NCBI RefSeq assembly: GCF_020686945.1
Contig: NZ_JAJEPR010000003.1
Coordinates: 145,557 to 209,556 of the forward strand
Source of the DNA: Limivivens faecihominis
GTDB taxonomy: Bacteria > Bacillota > Clostridia > Lachnospirales > Lachnospiraceae
Direction of reading: 5' to 3'
DNA: 64,000 nt
A program made the translations under genes and the position numbers. Of this stretch, positions 8,963 through 15,692 are shown piece after piece. The notes under the pieces were generated by a model. That model worked only from the letters and a program-made list of their open reading frames with translations. It did no database searches and was not told where the DNA came from. Position 1 is the first letter of the stretch, and each line of letters starts with the position of its first letter.

Positions 8963-9415
8963 ATGGAAATCGAACGCAAATACCTGATCCGTGAGCTTCC
9001 GGAAAATCTGGAAACTTACGCTTACCACGATATCGAGCAGGCCTATCTCTGTACCGCTCCGGTGGTCCGCATCCGCCGCCAGGACGACCGCTACATTCTC
9101 ACCTACAAGTCCAGCGGCATGATGGCCCACGAGGAGTACAACCTGCCCCTCACCAGGGAAGCCTACGAGCATCTCAAGGCCAAAGCCGACGGCAATGTCA
9201 TCACCAAACGGCGCTATCTCATCCCTCTGGACGACGTCCTCACGATCGAGCTGGATCTCTTCTCCGGGACCTTCGCCGGCATGATCCTCGCCGAGGTGGA
9301 GTTTCCCACAGAGGAAGCCGCCAACACTTTCACCCCGCCGGACTGGTTCATCGAAGATGTGACCTTCAAAAAAGAATACCATAACAGCTATTTAAGTTCA
9401 GTGGCTCTGACGTAA
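8963..9415 (+). CDS. CYTH domain protein (inorganic triphosphatase / adenylate cyclase-like)
   Basis: A 150-residue cytoplasmic protein with the N-terminal EIERKYLI motif (ExExK) that defines the CYTH triphosphate-tunnel fold. Further strands carry alternating charged residues, such as VVRIRRQDD, YILTYKS, TKRRYLIP, TIELDLFSG and LAEVEFP. Members hydrolyse inorganic triphosphate or other triphosphates using divalent metal. The start at 8963 is preferred over an upstream in-frame ATG because AAAGGAGG lies nine bases before it. A 9-bp inverted repeat (AGTGGCTCT/AGAGCCACT, 9400-9431) overlaps the stop codon and is followed by a terminator. Confidence 0.9.
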   Translation: MEIERKYLIRELPENLETYAYHDIEQAYLCTAPVVRIRRQDDRYILTYKSSGMMAHEEYNLPLTREAYEHLKAKADGNVITKRRYLIPLDDVLTIELDLFSGTFAGMILAEVEFPTEEAANTFTPPDWFIEDVTFKKEYHNSYLSSVALT

Positions 9416-9460
9416 CCATTCAAGAGCCACTGTGAAGGTACTGAACAGTTGCGATCTATC

Positions 9461-9487
9461 AAAAAAAGGATGAGCCTCGGCTCATCC
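9461..9487 (-). terminator. Rho-independent terminator, minus strand
   Basis: Stem GGATGAG/CTCATCC (9468-9487) followed on the minus strand by a run of seven T (9461-9467). It ends the small minus-strand gene at 9492 and may also stop transcripts from the CYTH gene. Confidence 0.8.
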
Positions 9488-9491
9488 CTTT

Positions 9492-9674
9492 CTATTTCTT
9501 CTTATCCAGTATATTCTTCAAAATCTTTTCCGAATCCTGACGTGACAGCCGCCGGGGATTCTCTTTCAGGAATTTTCTCTCAATCCGGTCCGCTTTGTAC
9601 TTCTCCCATTTTCTACAACAGGCCGCCAGAAAACCCTTATGTTCCATTCCAAATTTTAAAACTGAAGTCTTCAT
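9492..9674 (-). CDS. Small basic protein of unknown function (60 aa)
   Basis: I do not recognise this protein. It is short and rich in Lys/Arg, with one CC pair, and ends in LDKKK. Several independent signs support a real gene: a GGGAGG ribosome binding site nine or ten bases before the ATG, a promoter (TTGCAA-18-TATAAT, 9739-9768) and a T-run terminator directly after the stop. It is divergent from the XRE regulator gene at 9926, with operator-like palindromes between them, so that regulator may control it. Confidence 0.6.
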   Translation of the reverse strand: MKTSVLKFGMEHKGFLAACCRKWEKYKADRIERKFLKENPRRLSRQDSEKILKNILDKKK

Positions 9675-9738
9675 TCTCTTTCCCTCCCGAAACGGACAGG
9701 TCGTGTCCGCCTTGAACCACAGTTACTATACCACGTTT

Positions 9739-9768
9739 ATTATATCATTTTCATCTAGTATTTTGCAA
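9739..9768 (-). promoter_or_regulatory. Promoter of the 60-aa gene
   Basis: On the minus strand, TTGCAA (9763-9768), an 18-base spacer and TATAAT (9739-9744). The -35 hexamer lies inside the palindrome 9764-9780, so a protein bound there would block it. Confidence 0.55.
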
Positions 9769-9810
9769 CATTTTGTTGCATTATCTATATTTTTGTTTCA
9801 TTTTGTTGCA
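9764..9810. promoter_or_regulatory. Tandem operator-like palindromes between divergent genes
   Basis: A perfect 7-3-7 inverted repeat TGCAACATTTTGTTGCA occupies 9764-9780. A second, degenerate copy TGTTTCATTTTGTTGCA occupies 9794-9810. The two start exactly 30 bp apart, about three helical turns, as expected for two repressor dimers bound to one face of the DNA. The first copy overlaps the -35 of the minus-strand gene. The XRE protein encoded at 9926 is the obvious candidate ligand. Confidence 0.6.
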
Positions 9811-9835
9811 CACCGTTTTTTAAAGAGACAGAGAT

Positions 9836-9844
9836 TGTTATAAT
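9836..9844 (+). promoter_or_regulatory. Extended -10 promoter of the XRE gene
   Basis: TGTTATAAT (TGn plus a perfect TATAAT) at 9836-9844. No good -35 was found at normal spacing, which fits an extended -10 promoter. Confidence 0.55.
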
Positions 9845-9925
9845 GAGATTTACGACTTTAGTAGGCAAAATACTCAGTAAAATACTTCCTTTACCAAAGA
9901 TGATGGCTATGTCCGGGAGGCTTCC

Positions 9926-10279
9926 ATGAACAATCAGATTCTGTATGAACGACTGCGTGATCTCCGCGAGAGGAATCATTTCACGCAGGCCTTTGTCAGT
10001 TCCAAACTGAATATCGGCCGTGCAACGTATTCCAACTACGAACGCGGCAAACGTACGCCTTCTCTGGATGTCATCATGGATCTGGCATCTTTCTACAAGG
10101 TGCCTTTCACCTATTTCCTCAATTCGGAAAATCTGGATCTCATCGCCGCTTCGAAAGAACCTCCCGTTCTGCCACTCACGCCTCCGGAACAGCAGCTGAT
10201 GGATATCTACCGTTCACTGTCCTCCGAACGCCGGGAACAGTTGATTGAATTTGCTCTTTTTCTTCAAAATCAGCCCTGA
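9926..10279 (+). CDS. XRE family transcriptional regulator (117 aa)
   Basis: Cytoplasmic DNA-binding protein. Residues 5-62 form a classical Cro/CI-type helix-turn-helix, with LRDLRERNHFTQAFVSSKLN as the first helices and IGRATYSNYERGKRTPSLD as the recognition part. After this a short tail holds one more amphipathic helix (SSERREQLIEFALFLQ), probably for dimerisation. It reads away from the tandem palindromes at 9764-9810 and is likely autoregulatory. The reading starts at ATG 9926 after GGGAGG. Target genes beyond the divergent 60-aa gene are unknown. Confidence 0.9.
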   Translation: MNNQILYERLRDLRERNHFTQAFVSSKLNIGRATYSNYERGKRTPSLDVIMDLASFYKVPFTYFLNSENLDLIAASKEPPVLPLTPPEQQLMDIYRSLSSERREQLIEFALFLQNQP

Positions 10280-10319
10280 TTTTGCCCTTTTTTATCTATT
10301 ATAACTCTTTTTTTCTATT

Positions 10320-10349
10320 TTGCAAATGATTTTTATGCTATTATATAAT
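10320..10349 (+). promoter_or_regulatory. Promoter upstream of the second XRE gene
   Basis: TTGCAA (10320-10325), an 18-base spacer and TATAAT (10344-10349). This repeats the TTGCAA-18-TATAAT layout seen at 9739-9768. It leaves an untranslated leader of about 170 bases that contains a CCTGC/GCAGG hairpin (10423-10440) and a GTTCCAA/TTGGAAC palindrome (10454-10471). Confidence 0.55.
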
Positions 10350-10453
10350 TGATATTTGTTCCATTTTTATTTTCCAGATACTACACTTATGATAGTATAA
10401 CTCTGCGAAAAGTGGCAGTTTCCTGCGCCTCTTTGCAGGATATGAGACTGACC

Positions 10454-10471
10454 GTTCCAAACCCTTGGAAC
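10454..10471. promoter_or_regulatory. Palindrome in the leader of the second XRE gene
   Basis: Perfect 7-4-7 inverted repeat GTTCCAAACCCTTGGAAC, 53 bases before the start codon. It is a candidate operator for autoregulation and differs from the operator upstream of the first XRE gene. Confidence 0.4.
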
Positions 10472-10523
10472 ATCCCGAATAGTCAGTTATATGGATTCTC
10501 AAAAACAGAAAGGCGGACTACAC

Positions 10524-10772
10524 ATGAAAAGTGACAAACGAAAACAGCAGTACAAACAGCTCGGTCTGGCAGTTGCCTATTACCGTAAAATGCATGGTCT
10601 GACACAGCTTCAGCTGGCAGAGGAGTGCGATCTGAGCCGCACCCACATCAGCAACCTGGAGGCTCCGAACATGCCCACCAGCATTTCCCTGGAAGCGCTC
10701 TTCGACATCGCTGACGTACTGGAAGTTCCCATCAAATGTTTCTTTGATTTCCCGGATGCCTCCGGCAAATAA
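10524..10772 (+). CDS. Small XRE family transcriptional regulator (82 aa)
   Basis: A single-domain helix-turn-helix protein. Residues 10-68 match the Cro/CI fold (LGLAVAYYRKMHGLTQLQLA, then CDLSRTHISNLEAP). It has almost nothing outside the DNA-binding domain, so it probably acts as a simple dimeric repressor. The start at 10524 (MKSDKRKQ) is preferred to an in-frame ATG at 10491 because a purine-rich GAAAGGCGG site precedes it. A strong terminator follows at 10785, so this is a single-gene transcript. Unrelated in detail to the XRE protein at 9926. Confidence 0.88.
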   Translation: MKSDKRKQQYKQLGLAVAYYRKMHGLTQLQLAEECDLSRTHISNLEAPNMPTSISLEALFDIADVLEVPIKCFFDFPDASGK

Positions 10773-10784
10773 ATATCGACTTTC

Positions 10785-10815
10785 AATCCCCGGTCCTGCA
10801 CCGGGGATTTTTATT
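10785..10815 (+). terminator. Rho-independent terminator
   Basis: Stem AATCCCCGGT/ACCGGGGATT (10785-10809) followed by TTTATT, after the small XRE gene. Confidence 0.85.
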
Positions 10816-10833
10816 AGTATTTCCTTAACAAAC

Positions 10834-10862
10834 TGGACAATTCCCTTCTCAAATGATATGAT
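10834..10862 (+). promoter_or_regulatory. Promoter of the VanZ-like gene
   Basis: TGGACA (10834-10839), a 17-base spacer and TATGAT (10857-10862). Confidence 0.65.
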
Positions 10863-10886
10863 TGAGCGGATTGGAGGCGAATGCTT

Positions 10887-12005
10887 ATGATTAAAACATT
10901 GTTGAAACCATTGTCTTTCCTTCCTGCACTGATGCTGATGTATATGATTTATTCGTTTTCCGCCCAGCCCGGAGAAGTCTCCTCGGCACTGAGCTATAAA
11001 GTCAGTTACAAGATTGTCCAGACAGCGGACTATATCTTTGATGGTGGGCATGAGGAATGGCAGCTTTCCCAGTGGGCCGATAAGATCAACTTTATCACCC
11101 GGAAGCTGGCCCATATGACAGAATATTTTGCCCTGGCCGTGGCGGTTTCTTTTCCGCTCTATGTGTACGGGCTCCACGGTTTTCTCCTGATGCTGGTGGC
11201 GGGAATCATCTGCGTGGGCTTTTCCTGCGGGGATGAATACCATCAATCCTTCGTGGCGGGACGGTCCCCCGCGGTGAAGGATGTCTGCATCGACAGCTTC
11301 GGCGTTTTCTGGGGAATCATTCTCGTACGAATCATCGGCTGGACCGGCAGAAAGACGATCTTCCGTCCCCGGAAGAAAAAGAAGAAGGCCGCTGCTTATG
11401 AGTATGAGTACGAACAGGAACCAGCCTGGGAGGAAGCTCCTGCAAAGCCGAAGAAGAAGTTTTTTGGCAGAAAGAAGAAAAACAGTCGGGAAGAATATTA
11501 TGAACCCCAGGAGGGCTATGGACCCCAGGGCGGTTATGGACCCGGACCGCAGCAGCCGGTATACCGGAATCCCCAGACACGGCGGGCTCCCTACCATTAT
11601 AATGGCCCGCAGAATCAGTACGATCCCCGGTATGCGAAAAATCCGCAGAATGGGTATCATCCTGAAAATGGAGACTATTCTCCGGATGGAAACGATGAGC
11701 CGCAGGAGGGGTATTACAACCCGAAAAATAACTATGAGCCACAGAATGGCTATTACGACCCTGAAAACAACTACCAGTCCCAGAATGGCTACGACGCCCG
11801 GAGCGATTATCCCCCGGAAGACGGTTATGATAATCAGGATAACTACAATCCGGACGAAAATTACGAGCCCCAGGACGGCTACTACGAACCGGAAAACGGC
11901 TATGACCCGCAGAATGGCTACGGCCCCGAGTACGGTTACGGTCCGGAAGCTCCTGTGAAGAAAAAGAAAAAAGAAAAAGACTGGATCTTCGACGACTTTG
12001 TCTGA
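10887..12005 (+). CDS. VanZ family membrane protein with a long Tyr/Asn/Pro-rich repeat tail
   Basis: Residues 1 to about 150 form a VanZ-like domain with about four membrane segments. Hallmark residues include IYSFSAQPGEVSS near the start, ITRKLAHMTEYFALAVAV in the middle and DEYHQSFVAGRSPAVKDVCID before the last helix. VanZ itself lowers teicoplanin sensitivity by an unknown mechanism. From about residue 160 the protein changes to a basic linker (RPRKKKKK, KPKKKFFGRKKK). A low-complexity tail of about 160 residues follows, repeating motifs such as PQNGYYDPENNY, and ends KKKKKEKDWIFDDFV. Start 10887 is preferred over 10881 because GGAGG is then nine bases away. Confidence 0.85.
   Translation: MIKTLLKPLSFLPALMLMYMIYSFSAQPGEVSSALSYKVSYKIVQTADYIFDGGHEEWQLSQWADKINFITRKLAHMTEYFALAVAVSFPLYVYGLHGFLLMLVAGIICVGFSCGDEYHQSFVAGRSPAVKDVCIDSFGVFWGIILVRIIGWTGRKTIFRPRKKKKKAAAYEYEYEQEPAWEEAPAKPKKKFFGRKKKNSREEYYEPQEGYGPQGGYGPGPQQPVYRNPQTRRAPYHYNGPQNQYDPRYAKNPQNGYHPENGDYSPDGNDEPQEGYYNPKNNYEPQNGYYDPENNYQSQNGYDARSDYPPEDGYDNQDNYNPDENYEPQDGYYEPENGYDPQNGYGPEYGYGPEAPVKKKKKEKDWIFDDFV
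11500..11945 (+). repeat. Degenerate tandem repeat encoding the VanZ tail
   Basis: About 15 to 20 imperfect units encoding (P/S)(Q/E)(N/D)GY(Y/D) or near variants, often separated by 4-7 residues. The DNA repeats are degenerate, so the repetition is conserved mainly at protein level. Confidence 0.7.
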
Positions 12006-12015
12006 TCCATACCGA

Positions 12016-12048
12016 AAAATCCCGACTCCTGGCAGCCGGGATTTTTTT
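12016..12048 (+). terminator. Rho-independent terminator after the VanZ-like gene
   Basis: Stem AATCCCG/CGGGATT with an inner TGGCA loop region, followed by seven T. Confidence 0.85.
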
Positions 12049-12094
12049 CGTCACAAAAATTTCACAATTTTTCTGGTTCACATTTCAAAAAAGG

Positions 12095-12103
12095 TGCTAT
12101 AAT
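12095..12103 (+). promoter_or_regulatory. Extended -10 promoter of rplY
   Basis: TGCTATAAT, a TGn extension with a perfect TATAAT (12098-12103), about 80 bases before the start codon. The -35 region is weak. Confidence 0.55.
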
Positions 12104-12181
12104 ACGGAACTGAACAAAGAAATTATCAATCAGATCTATGAATCCGACTGAATAAATAGTTGATTTTAGGAGGCATTTATC

Positions 12182-12778
12182 ATGATTACACTGAAAGTTG
12201 AAAAAAGGAACCCGGAAGTAAAGGCAAAGAAACTGAGACGCGACGGTTTCGTCTGCGGCGTCCTTTACGGAAAAGAAATGAAGGAGTCTACTCCCATTCA
12301 GCTCATGGAGCCGGAAGCCCTCCGCTTTATCAAAGCCAACAAAGAAGGTACTCAGGTAATGCTTGATCTCGACGGAAAACAGGTCGATGCCCTTGTAAAA
12401 AATATCGACTATGATCCCATGAAGAAACAGATCATGGCTCTGGATTTCCAGGCTCTGGTCGCCGGTGAGACCGTCGCCACCTCTGTTCAGGTCATTCTGG
12501 AAAATGAGGATGCCGCTCAGGGTATCGTAGAGCAGACGCTGAATGAGGTTCACTATAAAGCAGATCCTGCCAACATGCTGGACACCATCGTCATTGACTT
12601 CAAGACCCTTTCCCCGGATGTCCGTGAATTCCATGTAAAAGATCTGGTCATTCCGGAAGGCAAGACCGTACACATCACCACGCCGGAGGATACGCTGATC
12701 TTCCACATTGCCGAGTATGCCAACAATGGCGAGGATGAGGTTGCAGAAGATAGCGATGCAGACGCTGCCAAAGCCTGA
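12182..12778 (+). CDS. rplY: 50S ribosomal protein L25 / general stress protein Ctc
   Basis: 5S rRNA-binding protein of the large subunit. The 198 residues show the N-terminal L25 beta-barrel (about 1-90, RNPEVKAKKLRRDGFVCGVLYG...) and the longer C-terminal beta domain of the Ctc/TL5 type (about 95-185, ending HITTPEDTLIFHIAEY), plus a short acidic tail. In Bacillus the homologue is stress induced. Here the gene is alone between a terminator and a 20-bp-stem terminator. The AGGAGG site is well placed before ATG 12182. Confidence 0.95.
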   Translation: MITLKVEKRNPEVKAKKLRRDGFVCGVLYGKEMKESTPIQLMEPEALRFIKANKEGTQVMLDLDGKQVDALVKNIDYDPMKKQIMALDFQALVAGETVATSVQVILENEDAAQGIVEQTLNEVHYKADPANMLDTIVIDFKTLSPDVREFHVKDLVIPEGKTVHITTPEDTLIFHIAEYANNGEDEVAEDSDADAAKA

Positions 12779-12796
12779 ATGGACTGAAAGATCATA

Positions 12797-12843
12797 TCAC
12801 AGAAAAGCCAGTCGGAGTGATTTTCCGACTGGCTTTTCTGTGA
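12797..12843. terminator. Strong bidirectional-type terminator hairpin after rplY
   Basis: A perfect 20-bp stem (12797-12816 with 12824-12843) around a 7-base loop, containing AAAAG/CTTTT runs near the ends. It abuts a copy of the dispersed palindromic repeat at 12843-12882. Confidence 0.75.
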
Positions 12844-12882
12844 TACCTGCGAATTGCACCCGCTGCCCCGCAGCTCACGCAA
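12843..12882 (-). repeat. Dispersed palindromic repeat, copy 1
   Basis: Read on the minus strand, it begins TTGCGTGAGCTGC, has a short GC loop, then continues GCAGCGGGTGCAATTCGCAG and ends GTAT. Outer TTGC/GCAA and inner GCTGC/GCAGC pairs form a hairpin. It matches copies at 13753-13792, 51690-51724 and 56383-56421. Confidence 0.65.
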
Positions 12883-12883
12883 T

Positions 12884-13732
12884 TTATTTCATGCATATAT
12901 CCAGAAACTTCTGCACCAGACTCGTCGGCTGCTTTCCTTTTTTCCAGATCAGGAGAATCTTCGTCTCCAGGGCCGGCTCCGCCAGGGTCTCTATATGGAG
13001 CCCCTCGCAGAAGCAGCGCATGGATTCCGGGAAAATCGCCACGGCCAGCCCCTCCCGCACCCAGAGCATGGCTCCTCTCGCGTCGTCGCAGAGGCAGAAA
13101 ATATCCGGGGTCAGATTCTGGGCAGAAAAAGCGTCCATGATAAATTTTTCATATCTCCGGTACAAAATCAGCGGGCTGTTCATGAGATCCTTCAATCGAA
13201 GACCGCACTCCCGCTCCAGCCGCATCTCTGAAGGGATCACGGCGATCATCGGCTCCTGATGAAGCTCCGTATATTCCACGCCGTCCAGCCGTAAGGGCGT
13301 CCGCACCACGGCCACATCCACAATTCCATCCATCAGATAATTATATAAGGTATAAGTGATCCCGTCGTGAACTTCAAAGTTTACATCGGGATTTTTTCGG
13401 GCAAACTCTGAGATGAAGGGCATCATGGTACCCACAGTGGTCGGCGTCATGCCGATACGAAGCACCCGCTTCTTTCCGGCTTCCGCCACCTCCTGCCGGG
13501 TGGAGCTCACAAAATTCAGAAGATTCTCCGCCCTTTCATACAGAAGCTTTCCTGCTTCTGTCAGCGTCACCCCTGTCCTGGTCCGCTCAAACAGTGTGAC
13601 GTTGAGCTCCGCCTCCAGCTGCTTCATCTGATAGCTCAGGGGCGGCTGTGACATGTTAAGCCGCCGGGCCGCTTCGTTGATACTCCCCGTCGTCGCGATC
13701 TCCCGAAAATATTCCAGCTGCCTGATCTCCAT
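12884..13732 (-). CDS. LysR family transcriptional regulator
   Basis: A 282-residue LysR-type regulator. The winged helix-turn-helix is at residues 1-60 (MEIRQLEYFREIATTGSINE, AARRLNMSQPPLSYQMKQLE). A periplasmic-binding-protein-like effector domain of about 190 residues follows (VLRIGMTPTTVGTMMPFISE...). It is divergent from the two-gene ABC exporter at 13947. The intergenic region has a TATAAT at 13900-13905 reading towards the exporter, so regulation of the exporter by this protein is the natural hypothesis. The effector is unknown. A copy of the dispersed palindrome lies on each side of the gene. Confidence 0.93.
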   Translation of the reverse strand: MEIRQLEYFREIATTGSINEAARRLNMSQPPLSYQMKQLEAELNVTLFERTRTGVTLTEAGKLLYERAENLLNFVSSTRQEVAEAGKKRVLRIGMTPTTVGTMMPFISEFARKNPDVNFEVHDGITYTLYNYLMDGIVDVAVVRTPLRLDGVEYTELHQEPMIAVIPSEMRLERECGLRLKDLMNSPLILYRRYEKFIMDAFSAQNLTPDIFCLCDDARGAMLWVREGLAVAIFPESMRCFCEGLHIETLAEPALETKILLIWKKGKQPTSLVQKFLDICMK

Positions 13733-13752
13733 AGATAATACCTCCTTTGATA

Positions 13753-13792
13753 ATTACACGGATTGCTCCGTGCTTCGCACTCCCGCAATCCT
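13753..13792 (-). repeat. Dispersed palindromic repeat, copy 2
   Basis: On the minus strand, GGATTGCGGGAGTGC, loop GAA, then GCACGGAGCAATCCGTGTAA. It shares the TTGCG...AG-stem-CGGAGCAAT frame with the other copies but has a GTGC/GCAC inner stem. It sits in the LysR-exporter intergenic region next to a TTCGC/GCGAA hairpin (about 13803-13817). Confidence 0.55.
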
Positions 13793-13946
13793 GCCCGCTA
13801 TTCGCATATCGCGAAACTTACGCTCCTCTTTTATACTTATATATTTTTTATATCAATCTGCTTTAAAAACAATATTACTCATATTACATTGTACAAGACT
13901 ATAATGGATAAGTCAAAGCGGAAAAAAATATTTAGGAGGGAAAAAC

Positions 13947-15692
13947 ATGCGCTCACTTGCGTGCTATCTGAAAGAATATAAAAAGGAAAGTATTCTTGCA
14001 CCGTTTTTCAAGTTTCTGGAAGTCGTGTTTGACCTGATCGTTCCCCTTGTCATTGCCCAGATCATCGATGTGGGAGTGGCTCAGAACGACCACGGTTACA
14101 TTGTCCAGAGATTTTTTATTCTGATCCTTATGGCGGCAGCCGGTCTTACCTGCAGCTTCACCGCCCAGTACTTCGCAGCGAAAGCCAGCGTCGGCTTCGC
14201 TGCAAATCTCCGTCAGGCCGTTTTCGACCACATCCAGCGCCTCTCATTTAGCGAGCTGGATACCCTCGGAACAGACACCCTGATTACCCGTCTGACTGAT
14301 GATGTGAACCAGGTCCAGAACGGACTGAACATGGGTCTTCGCCTGCTTCTTCGAAGCCCCTTCATCGTTCTCGGTTCCATGGTCATGGCCTTCACAATCA
14401 ACATCCGCTGCGCCCTGGTTTTCGTGGTTGCGATCCCTATCCTTTTCCTGGTGGCCTTCGTTATCATGTATGTCAGCATCCCGCTTTTCAAAAAAGTGCA
14501 GGGCCGTCTGGACGCCGTTACCCGTCTGACCCGTGAAAACCTCACTGGCGTCCGCGTCATCCGCGCCTTCTGCCGGGAAGAGCAGTCCGTAGAAGAGTTT
14601 GACGCCCGCAACCGAGACCTCACCAAACTGAATGAGTTTGTCGGAAGGATCTCCGCTTTCCTCAATCCGGCAACCTATGTGCTCATCAACATCGCCACCG
14701 TCTTCCTGATCCAGAAAGCCGGTGTGGAGGTAAACCTCGGAAACATGCAGCAGGGTGAAGTCGTTGCTCTCTACAACTACATGGCTCAGATGATCGTGGA
14801 GCTCATCAAACTGGCTTCCCTGATCATCACCCTGAACAAATCCGCCGCCTGCGCCGAGCGTGTGGCCGGCATTCTGAAAGTCCGTTCTTCCATGGATTAC
14901 AAGGAAAAAAACGTTTCCGCGAAAAAGAACAGCCCGGCTGTCACCTTTGACAACGTAACCTTCTGCTACCAGAACAGCAAGGCTCCCAGCCTTTCCAACA
15001 TCAGCTTTTCCATAAAACCCGGACAAACCGTCGGCATCATCGGTGGTACCGGAAGCGGAAAATCCACTCTGGTCAGCCTAATCACCCGTTTCTACGATGC
15101 CAGCGAAGGAAAAGTCCTCGTGGACGGCGTGGATGTCAAAGATTATCCCCGCGGTGCGCTCCGCCGTAAAATCGGCGTGGTTCCCCAGAAAGCAGCTCTT
15201 TTCCAGGGAAGTATCCGTGCCAACATGAAATGGGGCCGCGATGACGCCACAGATAAAGACATCTGGGAAGCACTCACAATCGCCCAGGCCAAAGAGATTG
15301 TCGAGAAAAAAGACGGCCAGCTGGATTTCCATCTGGAGCAGAACGGCCGGAACCTCTCCGGCGGTCAGAGACAGCGTCTCACCATCGCCCGTGCCCTCGT
15401 GAAAAAACCTGAATTCCTGATTCTGGACGACAGTGCCAGCGCTCTGGACTTTGCCACCGACGCCGCCCTTCGGAAAGCGCTTCACAGCCTCAGCGGCAAC
15501 GTAACCACCTTCCTGGTGTCCCAGCGTGCAGCCAGCATCCGTCAGGCGGACCTGATCCTCGTTCTGGACGACGGCCTTCTCGCCGGAAAAGGCACTCATC
15601 AGGAGCTCATGTCTTCCTGCGAGACCTACCGCGAGATCTTCTTCTCTCAGTTTCCTGAGGAACGCAAAAACTACAAGGAGGCAGCCAAATGA
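13947..15692 (+). CDS. ABC exporter subunit A (permease-ATPase half, degenerate ATP site)
   Basis: Type IV ABC half-transporter of 581 residues: six membrane helices (about 1-310), then an ATPase domain with Walker A GGTGSGKST (about 365). The signature LSGGQRQRLTIARAL is intact. The residue after Walker B is Asp, not Glu (LILDDSASALD), and the switch His is Gln (LVSQRAAS). This is the pattern of the non-catalytic partner in heterodimeric exporters such as TM287/288 and BmrCD. Its stop overlaps the start of the second subunit by four bases. Substrate unknown: drug, lipid or peptide export are all possible. Confidence 0.92.
   Translation: MRSLACYLKEYKKESILAPFFKFLEVVFDLIVPLVIAQIIDVGVAQNDHGYIVQRFFILILMAAAGLTCSFTAQYFAAKASVGFAANLRQAVFDHIQRLSFSELDTLGTDTLITRLTDDVNQVQNGLNMGLRLLLRSPFIVLGSMVMAFTINIRCALVFVVAIPILFLVAFVIMYVSIPLFKKVQGRLDAVTRLTRENLTGVRVIRAFCREEQSVEEFDARNRDLTKLNEFVGRISAFLNPATYVLINIATVFLIQKAGVEVNLGNMQQGEVVALYNYMAQMIVELIKLASLIITLNKSAACAERVAGILKVRSSMDYKEKNVSAKKNSPAVTFDNVTFCYQNSKAPSLSNISFSIKPGQTVGIIGGTGSGKSTLVSLITRFYDASEGKVLVDGVDVKDYPRGALRRKIGVVPQKAALFQGSIRANMKWGRDDATDKDIWEALTIAQAKEIVEKKDGQLDFHLEQNGRNLSGGQRQRLTIARALVKKPEFLILDDSASALDFATDAALRKALHSLSGNVTTFLVSQRAASIRQADLILVLDDGLLAGKGTHQELMSSCETYREIFFSQFPEERKNYKEAAK

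Noticed and set aside
9400..9431. AGTGGCTCT/AGAGCCACT inverted repeat at the end of the CYTH gene as a terminator
   Set aside because: It overlaps the stop codon and has no T run. The terminator at 9461-9487 is the better candidate.
11281..12081. Arg/Met-rich and Ser/Arg-rich long frames overlapping the VanZ tail on both strands
   Set aside because: Shadow frames of the repetitive NGY-coding DNA. No start signals, and biased composition follows from the repeat.
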